This document shows, one piece after another, positions 16,961-24,783 of a stretch of 64,000 nucleotides of DNA. The notes under the pieces are model-generated. The model searched no databases and was not told the origin of the DNA. It was given only the letters and a program-made list of their open reading frames with translations. The position numbers and the translations under genes are program-made. Every line of letters begins with the position of its first letter. The first letter of the stretch is position 1. This stretch comes from Sphingobium sp. WTD-1 (lineage in GTDB: Bacteria > Pseudomonadota > Alphaproteobacteria > Sphingomonadales > Sphingomonadaceae): NCBI RefSeq assembly GCF_030128825.1, contig NZ_CP119127.1:1612001-1676000 (forward strand), read 5' to 3'.

Positions 16961-17203
16961 TCATGGCAGCGACCCGAACAGGGCGTCCAGTTCCTCACGA
17001 AAAGCGCCTTCGATGACGCGCAGCTCGGCATCGCCGATGGGAACCTGCTCGGGCCAGTCGTCGGTAACGATTATCGGCGCGCTGGTAGCGCTCCTGCGAG
17101 ACGATGCGCGCGTCGGATGCGGCTGCATGTAATCGTGCAGGTCTTCCAGCCCTTCCGACCAGCCGCGGGGTGCGCGGCGGCGACGTTTGCGAGAGAGTGC
17201 CAT
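16961..17203 (-). CDS. Small ICE protein, unknown function
   Basis: An 80-residue product with a very basic N-terminus (MALSRKRRRRAPRGWSEG) and an acidic C-terminal half ending FREELDALFGSLP. I do not recognise a family. It lies upstream of the toxin-antitoxin operon on the same strand, and its C-terminal end is 67 bp from the promoter just described. The ribosome site is weak. The charge pattern suggests nucleic acid binding, but that is conjecture, and the gene could be spurious. Confidence 0.4.
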   Translation of the reverse strand: MALSRKRRRRAPRGWSEGLEDLHDYMQPHPTRASSRRSATSAPIIVTDDWPEQVPIGDAELRVIEGAFREELDALFGSLP

Positions 17204-17402
17204 ATGCTCAAGCTGCCGCGCATCTCTCGGGAATCCAGCAAAATCGCCCTTGGCCGCATACGTGCCGGTCCCGTAGCGGCGGCGGCGGGATTCGGCGCAC
17301 GGCGGCGCAAGGCGGAAATAGCGAAGCGTAGCGTAGCAGAGATACGTGCTCACGGCGGGATCGCGGATGCCGTGTGCAGCCCGGTTTGCTATCCTTCCGC
17401 AC

Positions 17403-17642
17403 ATGGACTCGCGGACGCACATCGACACTGACAGAATCGACGAGGCGGTGCTTGCCCTGCTGTGGCTCAACCGCAGCACCACCGGCACGGCCTGGAAAGG
17501 CTTCGACTGGAGCGCGATGGATCGACTGCACGAACGCGGACTGATTTCCGATCCGGCGCGCAAGGCGAAGTCGGTGCATCTGACGGACGAAGGCATGGCC
17601 GAGGCTGAGCGCCTGTTCAACGCGCTGTTCGCTCGCCCCTGA
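17403..17642 (+). CDS. DUF6429-family small protein
   Basis: A 79-residue protein starting MDSRTHIDTDRIDEAVLALL, with WKGFDWSAMDRLHERGLI and the end KSVHLTDEGMAEAERLF. This matches the DUF6429 family: small proteins with a winged-helix-like LTDEG pattern, found on plasmids and ICEs and also on chromosomes. Function is unknown. The HxRGLIxxPxxKxKSVxLTxEG arrangement resembles a transcription-factor fragment. It is transcribed divergently from the preceding small gene. Confidence 0.7.
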   Translation: MDSRTHIDTDRIDEAVLALLWLNRSTTGTAWKGFDWSAMDRLHERGLISDPARKAKSVHLTDEGMAEAERLFNALFARP

Positions 17643-18003
17643 ATCCTGCCACGCCGATGCGAAAGCCATAACCCGGCCATCGCTGGTGGCTCCGCTGAAA
17701 TGCCGGGTGCATCAGTGTCTCCCGTCCTGCCTGCCTGACCGACCCTCGCGGCCTCCCTCGTGGCTTGATCTGTTCGTGTCCACCTGGCGGCGCAACGGCG
17801 CCGGGCAGCTTTTTTCCGCCGCCTTCGGCTTTGCAGCGCGAAGCAAAAAAGCCGCCCTTCGGCCGTCTCTTGGCCGCAAGCCCACCCCGCCGCGCAAGCG
17901 CGACGGGAACCCCGAGCAGCGGTGCGCAGCCGACTGTCCCCGATCCTCGACATGCCACGAGGCCGCGAAGGGCGCGGTCCCGAGTCAAGAAAGGACTGAC
18001 GAC
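17643..18003. other. Intergenic leader of the DUF736 gene with inverted repeat
   Basis: No gene is supported in these 361 bp. GCTTTTTT (17808-17815) and AAAAAAGC (17845-17852) form an inverted repeat around a GC-rich centre containing smaller hairpins (GCCGCCTTCGGC). It could be a bidirectional terminator or a conserved ICE non-coding element. AGGA just before 18004 is the DUF736 ribosome site. Confidence 0.45.
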
Positions 18004-18303
18004 ATGATCTGCGGAAACTTCACGGCAACCGATCGCGGCTTCCACGGCGAAATCCGGTTTTTCGGCCTCAGCGAAAAGGTGGAAATCCTTCGGATCGACG
18101 ACAAGGCAAGCGACAAGTCGCCCGACTATCGCATCGTTGCCGCCGACGACGAGCGCATCGAATTCGGCGTTGGCTGGCTCAAGGCCACCAAAGACCAGAA
18201 GCCTTACGCTTCACTCAAGCTCAATCCGGTCCTGGCGCCGGACGTTCATCTTCGGCTTGTCTCGACCGAGACAACCGGCAAGTTCGAGCTGAAGGTCGAC
18301 TGA
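18004..18303 (+). CDS. DUF736-family ICE protein
   Basis: A 99-residue protein starting MICGNFTATDRGFHGEIRFFG with PDYRIVAADDERIEFGVGW and LVSTETTGKFELKVD at the end. This is the DUF736 family, small proteins almost confined to conjugative plasmids and ICEs of Proteobacteria. They are often near mobilisation genes and sometimes proposed to be single-strand DNA or anti-restriction factors; no role is proven to my knowledge. A second DUF736 gene lies at 27266. The start is fixed by an AGGA ribosome site eight bases upstream. Confidence 0.85.
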   Translation: MICGNFTATDRGFHGEIRFFGLSEKVEILRIDDKASDKSPDYRIVAADDERIEFGVGWLKATKDQKPYASLKLNPVLAPDVHLRLVSTETTGKFELKVD

Positions 18304-18784
18304 TCGCGAGAGCGTCCCGCCAGCAATGGCGGGGCGCTCCCTTTCCGGTCCCGGATGGATCTTCACTGTATCCGCCAGCGCCGCTCACCCTGGCGACCTG
18401 CCGCACAATGATCGCAATCTCAGGCTGGGGCTGACCGAGCAGGGATCGGCCTATGGCCGAGCCGGTATCCCGGCTGTCCTCTGCGTGAGTGGAAAAGAGG
18501 GCGGGACAAGCCCGCAAAGCGAGCCCGCCCACGCGGGCAGGTCTTCCCGTGCGCGCCGCCTGGGCGGCGCGATCGTTGCTAAGGACGTTGTCCTCGCGCC
18601 GGTCAAGGTAAGTGGAACCGTCCGGGGCGGTATCCCCACCTTCCGCGGCTTCGCCTTGTGCAGGCGGGTGATTCCCCTCCGCCCCGGCCGCCCTTGCCCC
18701 GTTGCTACCCTTGGCTCGCCGCCGGGCAGAAGTTCAGGCGCGGCATTCCGCTTCGCTGAACTTCAGACCCAAAGGATTTGAGAC
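18304..18784. other. Long GC-rich leader upstream of the adenine methyltransferase
   Basis: These 481 bp hold no supportable gene. A perfect 9-bp inverted repeat, GAAGTTCAG (18729-18737) and CTGAACTTC (18756-18764), ends 20 bp before the methyltransferase ATG, just ahead of the AAAGGA ribosome site. It could be an operator or a leader hairpin affecting translation. Confidence 0.5.
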
Positions 18785-19453
18785 ATGACCAGCAAGGCAC
18801 AGGCTCCCCGCAATGTGATTTTCAACGGTGATTGCATTGAAGTGATGCAGGCTTTCGATAGCGGCACGGTGGATTTCATCCTGACCGATCCGCCCTATGT
18901 GACCCGCTACCGGGACCGTCAGGGCCGCAAGGTTGCCAATGACGATAACGGCCGGTGGCTGCGTCCGGCGTTTCGGGAAATGCACCGCGTCCTGAAGGAT
19001 GGCGGTTTCGCGGTTTCCTTCTATGGCTGGAACAAGGTGGATTTGTTCATGGACGCATGGAAGGCGGCGGGCTTCCGCGTCGTCGGCCATCTTGTGTTTC
19101 GCAAGCGTTATGCGTCATCGGCCCGCTTCCTCCGCTATGAGCACGAACAGGCTTATTTGCTGGCGAAGGGCAATCCGGCCCGGCCCGCGCGTCCTATCGC
19201 CGACGTGCTCGATTTTCCTTACAGCGGGAACCGTTTGCATCCCACGCAAAAGCCGGTTGAGGCGCTGACTCCGTTGATCGAGGCTTTCACGCAGCCGGGC
19301 GAGCTTGTGCTGGACCCGTTCAGCGGCAGCGGTTCGTCACTGGCGGCAGCCCAGCAACTCGGCCGCGACTGGACCGGCATCGAACTCGACAACGGCCATT
19401 ACCACACCGCGAGCAAGCGGCTGGAACGCCCGGCGCGGAGGGTGGCGGCTTAG
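18785..19453 (+). CDS. Orphan DNA methyltransferase, DPPY (beta) type
   Basis: A 222-residue SAM-dependent DNA methyltransferase. Motif order is DPPY at residues 35-38 (catalytic, in FILTDPPY), then HPTQKP, then DPFSGSG (about 177-183, SAM binding), the beta-group order used by CcrM- and YhdJ-like N6-adenine or N4-cytosine enzymes. It has no restriction partner nearby, so it likely modifies the element's own DNA for protection on entry into a new host. It begins after a long leader with a 9-bp inverted repeat and is followed at 42 bp by a small gene. Recognition sequence unknown. Confidence 0.9.
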   Translation: MTSKAQAPRNVIFNGDCIEVMQAFDSGTVDFILTDPPYVTRYRDRQGRKVANDDNGRWLRPAFREMHRVLKDGGFAVSFYGWNKVDLFMDAWKAAGFRVVGHLVFRKRYASSARFLRYEHEQAYLLAKGNPARPARPIADVLDFPYSGNRLHPTQKPVEALTPLIEAFTQPGELVLDPFSGSGSSLAAAQQLGRDWTGIELDNGHYHTASKRLERPARRVAA

Positions 19454-19495
19454 GCCGCCTCCCTTTCCGGCTCTCCCATTTTGAAAGGCACGATC

Positions 19496-19735
19496 ATGGC
19501 CGCTCCCTATGTCGCCCGCTTCACGCGGCTGCACCCCAAGCTCTGGGCGCCCTACGGCATCACCGCCTATCCGTATGGTTTTCACGACTGGCCGCCCGAG
19601 GAAGCCGCCCCGGTCTGGATACCGCGAGCCCATATCATCACCGCGCGCGGCGCCGCGTTCCTCGACCTCGGCGATTGCACCACGCTTGAACAGGCGATCG
19701 AAGCCTGCTGGACCCATTTTGCAAGCCTTCGCTGA
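19496..19735 (+). CDS. Small ICE protein, unknown function
   Basis: A 79-residue product, MAAPYVARFTRLHPKLWAPYGITAYPYGFHDWPPEEAAPVW in part, rich in aromatic residues and proline, with a final TLEQAIEACWTHFASLR helix. No family is recognised. AAAGG precedes the ATG at 19496 and the gene follows the methyltransferase closely, so it is probably co-transcribed with it. It has no signal peptide or membrane segment. Confidence 0.6.
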   Translation: MAAPYVARFTRLHPKLWAPYGITAYPYGFHDWPPEEAAPVWIPRAHIITARGAAFLDLGDCTTLEQAIEACWTHFASLR

Positions 19736-20211
19736 CATCCCATGCCGCCGCCGACCCACCCAGGCCGGCGGCGGCCGCGCGTCCCAAAGGTCCGCGCGGC
19801 CGTCATGGCGCGCGCTCGCCGGGCGCTGCCCGGCTCGCAAGAGACAGTAGCCAGAACGGCATCCCCGTCCTAAGAAGGACGTGGGCCGCTACGCGGCGGC
19901 CTGGGGTTGGTAGCCCCACGTTCAACGGTTTGGCGCCGGCCGTGACGGCGCCGCCATCCTTGACCACATGGTCGGGGAGCCTGTGACGTATACAACAGGC
20001 TTCCGGGCTAAAGGTCACAGGGCCGATTGAACGCGGTTTACCACTCCCCGATCAGGGTCAGGAGCAAGTTTGCGGGGGCGCACCGCAGACAAACCGCTTC
20101 TCGCCCGGATCGACCGTTGCGGAGCGCGCGCGAAGCCATGCCCGCCGCGCGCATGGAATTGTCTCCGTTTCGGTCTAAAAGGTTAACGGGGACTGGAGGA
20201 ACGGGGGCGTT
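19736..20211. other. Intergenic region without supportable gene
   Basis: These 476 bp are GC-rich at first (to about 19960) and then more mixed. Open frames on either strand lack ribosome sites and recognisable products. Short hairpins are present (for example GGCGCCGGCCGTGACGGCGCC near 19935) but I can assign no function. Confidence 0.45.
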
Positions 20212-20478
20212 ATGACCGGCAAGCATTTCGAGGATCGCGCGCCCGACGCGCCGCGGCTTACCGCCTATGACGAGGATCACCTCGCCGACTATATCCGCCT
20301 GCTCGATACCGACGACGAGGGCGCCGACTGGCGAGATGCGGCGGCGCATATCTTCGGGATCGATCCCCGTGCCGAACCCGAGCGCGCCCGCGTGATGCAC
20401 GAAAGCCATCTCGCCCGCGCGCGCTGGATGACCGAAGTGGGCTACGCATATCTCCTCGGCCCGCGCGCCACGGAATAG
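20212..20478 (+). CDS. Small acidic ICE protein, unknown function
   Basis: An 88-residue acidic protein (MTGKHFEDRAPDAPRLTAYDEDHLADYIRLLDTDDEGADW) with a helical C-terminus ending WMTEVGYAYLLGP. I recognise it only as a type that accompanies DUF2285 and RepA genes in alphaproteobacterial ICEs; it has no assigned function. It lies 153 bp upstream of the DUF2285 gene. No membrane segment or signal is seen. GGAGG and GGGGG tracts precede the ATG. Confidence 0.6.
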   Translation: MTGKHFEDRAPDAPRLTAYDEDHLADYIRLLDTDDEGADWRDAAAHIFGIDPRAEPERARVMHESHLARARWMTEVGYAYLLGPRATE

Positions 20479-20631
20479 GTTAACATTCAGACCGGAATGG
20501 ATTTTTCCGGTCGCGGATTCCGATGCGCGGGCGGCATCGCACCGCGCAGCCTTCGCGCTGTCGGGATGCAGCGCTTCTCCCGATCCTCGGCGGTCCAGAC
20601 TCCGCACAAAGAGCGGCTGGGGAGGATGCTC

Positions 20632-21397
20632 ATGCCGACACCGCCACGACGGCGCTCGCGACGTGCCGGCAATGCGCCGGCCACGCCCGGCCGCGCCGAA
20701 TTCGCCGCCGCGTTCCTTCAACGCAACCGCCAGTATCGCGCAGAACGGGCGCGTCTCAGGCGCAACGCCCCGGCGAGCGAGCGAATAGCGCTCGCCCGCC
20801 GCTGGGGGTTGTCCTTTCGCCTACCTGCCTGATGAGCTGTCGGGCACGGTGATCTGGCGGCCGGAACTCACCGCCGTCACCGTGATCCTCGACGCCGCGC
20901 CGGAGGAATATGCCGGCGCAGCGGCAATCGACCCGCTGGCGCTCGGCGCGCTGCTCGCCGACCGGGCCGGGATCGACGGCCGTCATGTCGTCGTCGCTGA
21001 CGCGGCCGGCGAGCATCGGCTGTGGCTACGCGATCCGACGCCCGGCCAGCCGCTCGCCGCGATCGTCCCGCTCGACAAGGATTTCATCAAGCGCATCTTC
21101 AGCCTGCTGCGTTTCCATCGGCTCATGTCGGGCAAGCGACCCGGCCCGTTGCCGCGCGGATGGCCACTCACCGCAATTCGCACGGCCCGGCTCGAGTTGA
21201 TGCTTCGCGCGCTCGATCTGCGCCTCGCCGGGGCGACATATCGCGAAATCGCGATCGCGCTCGGCAAGGACGAAGCCGGGCATCTCTCGGCGTCCGACTT
21301 CAAGAACTCGGACGCCCGGTCCTTCGCCTATCGCCTGGTGCGCGACGCCACCGCCATGATGAAGGGCGACTACCGCAAGCTGCTGCGCTTCCGCTGA
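20632..21397 (+). pseudogene. DUF2285 DNA-binding protein, interrupted by a frameshift
   Basis: Two pieces of one protein lie in different frames. The first (20632-20832) starts MPTPPRRRSRR after GGGGAGG and contains EFAAAFLQRNRQYRAERARLRR and ARRWGLSF, the usual N-terminal part of ICE DUF2285 proteins. The second continues one frame over as AYLPDELSGTVIWRPEL and runs to 21397 with LRALDLRLAGATYREIAIAL and MKGDYRKLLRFR, the DUF2285 DNA-binding domain. A one-base change near the G5 tract at about 20806-20811 would join them. The downstream part could be translated alone from a GTG at 20849 (182 residues). Loss of function, a sequencing indel or programmed shifting are all possible. Confidence 0.65.
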
Positions 21398-21526
21398 TAG
21401 CGCCCACCGCGTGACCGCGGCCGGGGGGTGGTCACATCGGCGCAGCTGCGAATCTTCGTTCCCCACCCTGCCGTGAGCACTTCGCCATGATCGCCTCCTG
21501 CCATCCCGCTTCGCAGGAGACGCTCG

Positions 21527-21793
21527 TTGTCCAGGCCGCCCGTCACCCTTCCGCCCCGCTACCTGCGGACCCCCGAAGCGGCGCGCTTCCTCGGTCTCTC
21601 CGGCCGCACGCTTGAGAAGCACCGCTATTTCGGGAGCGGCCCGGCCTATCGCCGGATCGGCGGACGGGTGGTCTATTCGGTCGACGACCTGCGCGCCTGG
21701 GCCGACCTCGGCACCAAATATTCCACGTCCGACCCCGGCCAGAACGATCTCATGCCGCAGCGGGATGCGGCGATCACGCAGAGCCGCCGATGA
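21527..21793 (+). CDS. AlpA/excisionase-like helix-turn-helix protein
   Basis: An 88-residue protein with a MerR/AlpA-type winged helix: YLRTPEAARFLGLSGRTLEKHRYFGSGPAYRRIGGRVVYSVDDLRAW in part. Such proteins act as transcription regulators of ICE genes or as recombination directionality factors. The start is TTG, eight bases after AGGAG. It overlaps the repA gene by 4 bp (ATGA), so it is translated with RepA and may control replication or excision. No tail domain is seen beyond the DNA-binding part. Confidence 0.8.
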   Translation: MSRPPVTLPPRYLRTPEAARFLGLSGRTLEKHRYFGSGPAYRRIGGRVVYSVDDLRAWADLGTKYSTSDPGQNDLMPQRDAAITQSRR

Positions 21794-22671
21794 AGCCGCG
21801 CGCCGCCTCCCGTTCCGGCGAGCGCGCCCAACTCGCGCTGTTCCCGTCGCTCGGGCACGACATCGCGCCGCGCGACGCCCAGGACCTCATGGCCTGGCCG
21901 TTCTTCAGCCTCGCCAAGCGCAGGCGGGTGACGCCGATCGACTTCCGCATGGGCGCGACCTGGATATCGGTCGAGGCGGTGCCCGAGCACGGCATGGCGA
22001 CCATATGGGACGCCGACGTGCTGATATGGGCGGCGAGCCAGATCGTCGCGGCACGCGACGCGGGGCTGCCGACCTCGCGCCTGATGGCGACGACGCCGCA
22101 CGAAATCCTCACCTTCACCGGACGCGGCACCGGCAAGGATCATTATGACCGGCTGAAGGCCGCGCTCGACCGGCTGCAATCCACTACGGTCGCCACGTCG
22201 ATCCGCCAGCAGCACCAGCGCCGCCGCCATCGCTTCTCGTGGATCAACGAGTGGCAGGAGCGGCTCGACGGCGAGGGGCGGCCGCTCGGTATCGAACTGA
22301 TCCTGCCCGACTGGTTCTATGCCGGCGTGGTCGATCGCACGTTCGTCCTCACCATCGACCGGGCCTATTTCGACCTGACCGGAGGGCTGGAACGCTGGCT
22401 CTACCGGATCGTGCGCAAGCATGGCGGCCAGCAGGAAGGCGGCTGGAGCTTCGACGTTTCGCACCTCCACCTGAAATCCGGCGCGCTCTCGCCCTTGAAG
22501 CAATTCGCGTTCGAGCTGCGCGGCATCGTCCGCCGCCAGTCCCTTCCGGGTTACGCGCTGGCGATCGAGCGCGCGTTCGGCCGTGAGCGGCTGACCTTCG
22601 CGCCCGTGCCTGCCGATCCGTTCGAGACGGCGGCGCGGCGCATGGGGCTGGCTGTGGATAACCGGCCATGA
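21790..22671 (+). CDS. repA: Replication initiator protein RepA
   Basis: A 293-residue replication initiator of the RepA class found on alphaproteobacterial plasmids and ICEs (LMAWPFFSLAKRRRVTPIDF, then LMATTPHEILTFTGRGTGKDHYDRLKAALDRL and a second winged helix around YRIVRKHGGQQEGGWSFDVSHLHLKSG). It would bind iterons and load the replisome. The gene is followed at once by three 23-24 bp iterons and lies between two perfect DnaA boxes, so the element carries a complete-looking replication module. It is co-translated with the small HTH protein. No ParAB pair is visible in the window. Confidence 0.88.
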   Translation: MKPRAASRSGERAQLALFPSLGHDIAPRDAQDLMAWPFFSLAKRRRVTPIDFRMGATWISVEAVPEHGMATIWDADVLIWAASQIVAARDAGLPTSRLMATTPHEILTFTGRGTGKDHYDRLKAALDRLQSTTVATSIRQQHQRRRHRFSWINEWQERLDGEGRPLGIELILPDWFYAGVVDRTFVLTIDRAYFDLTGGLERWLYRIVRKHGGQQEGGWSFDVSHLHLKSGALSPLKQFAFELRGIVRRQSLPGYALAIERAFGRERLTFAPVPADPFETAARRMGLAVDNRP

Positions 22672-22996
22672 GACTCGGCCTATTGAAAACCGCCGGACTC
22701 GGCCGATTAAAAACCGCTGACTCGGCCTATAAAAAACCCGCCCCCCACGCAAGCCTCTGGAATCGCTCGCGTAATCGCCCCCCTTCTAACTATGCTAACA
22801 GTAAAGAATACTTCGTATTCTTTCTAACGCGATTTCGAGCTGTGGATAATTCGCGAGACGGTGCGAAGTATCAGGCAGTAAATCCGCCGTTTCCACTACG
22901 CTATACTACTACGCCTTTTCCGCGAGGCGATCAATCGTCCAGAGGGCGTGATGCGAAAGCGATCCGCCATCCGGTGATGGCGCCGGGAGGCGGCCG
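22653..22996. other. Probable origin of replication (oriV)
   Basis: Perfect DnaA boxes (TGTGGATAA) lie at 22653-22661, at the end of repA, and at 22841-22849. Between them are three iterons and an AT-rich stretch, with a perfect 9-bp inverted repeat AAAGAATAC/GTATTCTTT at 22803-22823. The AT-rich part stands out sharply from the GC-rich ICE. This is a textbook iteron origin and no protein gene fits here. Confidence 0.75.
22672..22741 (+). repeat. Three RepA iterons
   Basis: Three direct repeats start at 22672, 22696 and 22719, each GACTCGGCC(T/G)AT followed by an A-rich segment and CCGC. Spacing is 24 and 23 bp, about two helix turns. Position directly after repA is the classic iteron arrangement. 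Confidence 0.8.
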
Positions 22997-23638
22997 ATGA
23001 TCGGCTATGCTTCCCGCACTGGCACACGCCGCAATCTCGATGCTCTGCGGCGCGCGGGCTGGCGGCTGATGGTCTCCGCAAAGGGACCGTTGCGCCCGGA
23101 ACGCTTCCGCTACGCGCTCGACAATGGCGCATGGACGGCTTTTCAGCGGGGCGAGCCGTTCGACGTGCCCGCGTTCGAGAAGGCGGTTGCTCTGCTCGGG
23201 TCGGGGGCCGACTGGATCGTGCTGCCCGACATCGTGGCGGGCGGCCTCGCTTCGCTGCGCTTCTCGCTCGACTGGCTGGACGCGCTGCGCAACCGGCCCG
23301 AGCTGCGCGACGCGCAATATCTGCTCGCCGTCCAGAACGGCATGGAGCCGCCGCACGTCGCGGCGGTGGTCGGCCCGGAGATCGGTATCTTCGTCGGCGG
23401 CGATACGCCGTGGAAACTGGCGACGATGGCGACATGGGCGCGGCTCGCGCATGAGCGTGGCGCCATCTGCCATGTCGGCCGCGTCAACACCGCGCGGCGC
23501 ATCCGCCTTTGCGCGGCAGCAGGGGCCGACAGCTTCGATGGCTCGGGCGTCTCGCGCTTCGCCTCCGCTTTGCCGCCGCTCGATCTCGCCCGGCGGCAGC
23601 CGGACATCGAAGCCTGGCTTGCGGGGCAGCGGCCATGA
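22997..23638 (+). CDS. TGT-like TIM-barrel protein, DpdA-like
   Basis: A 213-residue protein that I read as a small member of the tRNA-guanine transglycosylase-like family, nearest to DpdA enzymes that insert 7-deazaguanines into DNA. Supporting segments are ALDNGAW (40-46), WIVLPDIV (73-80), LAVQNG (110-115), FVGGDTPWK (132-140), HVGRVNT (159-165) and ADSFDGSGVSRF (177-188). The zinc site of true tRNA enzymes is not evident. It overlaps a PP-loop gene by 4 bp and sits beside three DNA methyltransferase genes. No deazaguanine synthesis genes (queC, queD, queE, folE) are visible here, so the base would come from the host. Function is inferred. Confidence 0.5.
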   Translation: MIGYASRTGTRRNLDALRRAGWRLMVSAKGPLRPERFRYALDNGAWTAFQRGEPFDVPAFEKAVALLGSGADWIVLPDIVAGGLASLRFSLDWLDALRNRPELRDAQYLLAVQNGMEPPHVAAVVGPEIGIFVGGDTPWKLATMATWARLAHERGAICHVGRVNTARRIRLCAAAGADSFDGSGVSRFASALPPLDLARRQPDIEAWLAGQRP

Positions 23639-24783
23639 TCGCCGTCCAGCACTTCGGCAGCATCTCGGGCGGCAAGGACAGCCAAGCCGTTCTCTGCAAG
23701 ATGGTCGAGCGGATCGAGCGCAAGGGGCTGGCCGCGTTCGGCAACAACGCCCCGCGCTTCCTCTGTGCCGACAACGGCCATGAGAACCCGATCACGCTCG
23801 ATCATATCGCCTATCTCGACGACTGGCTGCGGCAGCGCACCGGCCTGCACATCGAGATCGTGTCGGCCAACGATGTGCCCGGCCTCACCGACGCGGCGGC
23901 CTTCGCCCGTAAGCGCGGGATTCTTCGTGAGGAATGGTCGAACGAAAAGCGGCGGACGCGCCATAGAGGCGCGTGCAACCAGCGCCGGGACGCATGGCAG
24001 GCAGGCACGATCACCAGGGCCGAGTGGATGGCCGGGTGCGATTGTCCCGTCCTGGTCTCGCCACCTGTCCCCGATCACCTGATCGAGCGGGCGCTCGGGC
24101 TGCTGCATCCCACCGGCATCCCGTTCCTCGACATGGCGATGCTGCACGGCCGGTTTCCCGGCACGAAGACGCGCTTCTGCACCGACGAGACCAAGCTGAT
24201 CCCGATGATGCACCGCAAGCGCCCGCTGCTCGACGCGGGCGTGCCGGTGATCGACTGGATCGGCGAACGGGCCGACGAGAGCCCGGCGCGGGCGAAGAAA
24301 CCGCCCATCCAGTCGAAGCGGTATCCGGTCGGGGCGCGCCAAGTGCTCTACCGGCCCATCTTCCGCTGGTCGGCCGCTGACACCTTCGCCATCTCCGAGC
24401 GCCACGGCCTGCGCCACAACCCGCTTTACACGATGGGCATGAGCCGGGTCGGCTGCTCGACCTGCATCATGGTCAAAAAGCGCGAATTGCGCGCCTGGTC
24501 CATGCGCTTCCCGGCCGAGGTAGACCGCGTGCGCGAGTGGGAGCAGCTGGTCAGCCTCGTGTCCCGCCGCAGCGCCGTCGCCGGCACGCCGGCATCGCTG
24601 CTGCCCGCGCCGACCGTCCCGGGCGATCCCGCCGATCATGGCCGGGCGACCATCGACAGGGCGATCGCGTGGTCGCGCACAAGCCGGGGCGGGCGCAACT
24701 ACGACCTGTTCATCGACCAGGAGCAGCGCGAGGCCGATGAGCACGGCCTGCGCTGCGACAGCGAATACGGGCTGTGCGAATGA
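23635..24783 (+). CDS. PP-loop ATPase of the PAPS-reductase family
   Basis: A 382-residue protein with an N-terminal PP-loop (SISGGKDSQAVL, about residues 9-20) that binds ATP and adenylates a substrate, as in PAPS reductase, DndC and related base-modifying enzymes. Cysteine pairs in GCDCPV (about 142-147) and VGCSTCIMVKK (about 277-287) could carry a metal cluster, as in DndC-like proteins. It begins within the stop codon of the DpdA-like gene and its TGA overlaps the cytosine methyltransferase start, so the three are one translational unit. A DNA-modification role is suggested by this context. Ordinary sulfate reduction is unlikely on an ICE. Confidence 0.7.
   Translation: MIAVQHFGSISGGKDSQAVLCKMVERIERKGLAAFGNNAPRFLCADNGHENPITLDHIAYLDDWLRQRTGLHIEIVSANDVPGLTDAAAFARKRGILREEWSNEKRRTRHRGACNQRRDAWQAGTITRAEWMAGCDCPVLVSPPVPDHLIERALGLLHPTGIPFLDMAMLHGRFPGTKTRFCTDETKLIPMMHRKRPLLDAGVPVIDWIGERADESPARAKKPPIQSKRYPVGARQVLYRPIFRWSAADTFAISERHGLRHNPLYTMGMSRVGCSTCIMVKKRELRAWSMRFPAEVDRVREWEQLVSLVSRRSAVAGTPASLLPAPTVPGDPADHGRATIDRAIAWSRTSRGGRNYDLFIDQEQREADEHGLRCDSEYGLCE

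Noticed and set aside
17686..18003. In-frame N-terminal extension of the DUF736 gene
   Set aside because: The extension is unlike the family; ATG 18004 has a ribosome site and gives the normal start.
22672..22741. CRISPR array
   Set aside because: The three repeats have no variable spacers; they are spaced as RepA iterons.
23635..24783. Assimilatory PAPS reductase for sulfate
   Set aside because: The context is DNA-modification and replication genes of an ICE with no sulfate genes; only the PP-loop family is asserted.
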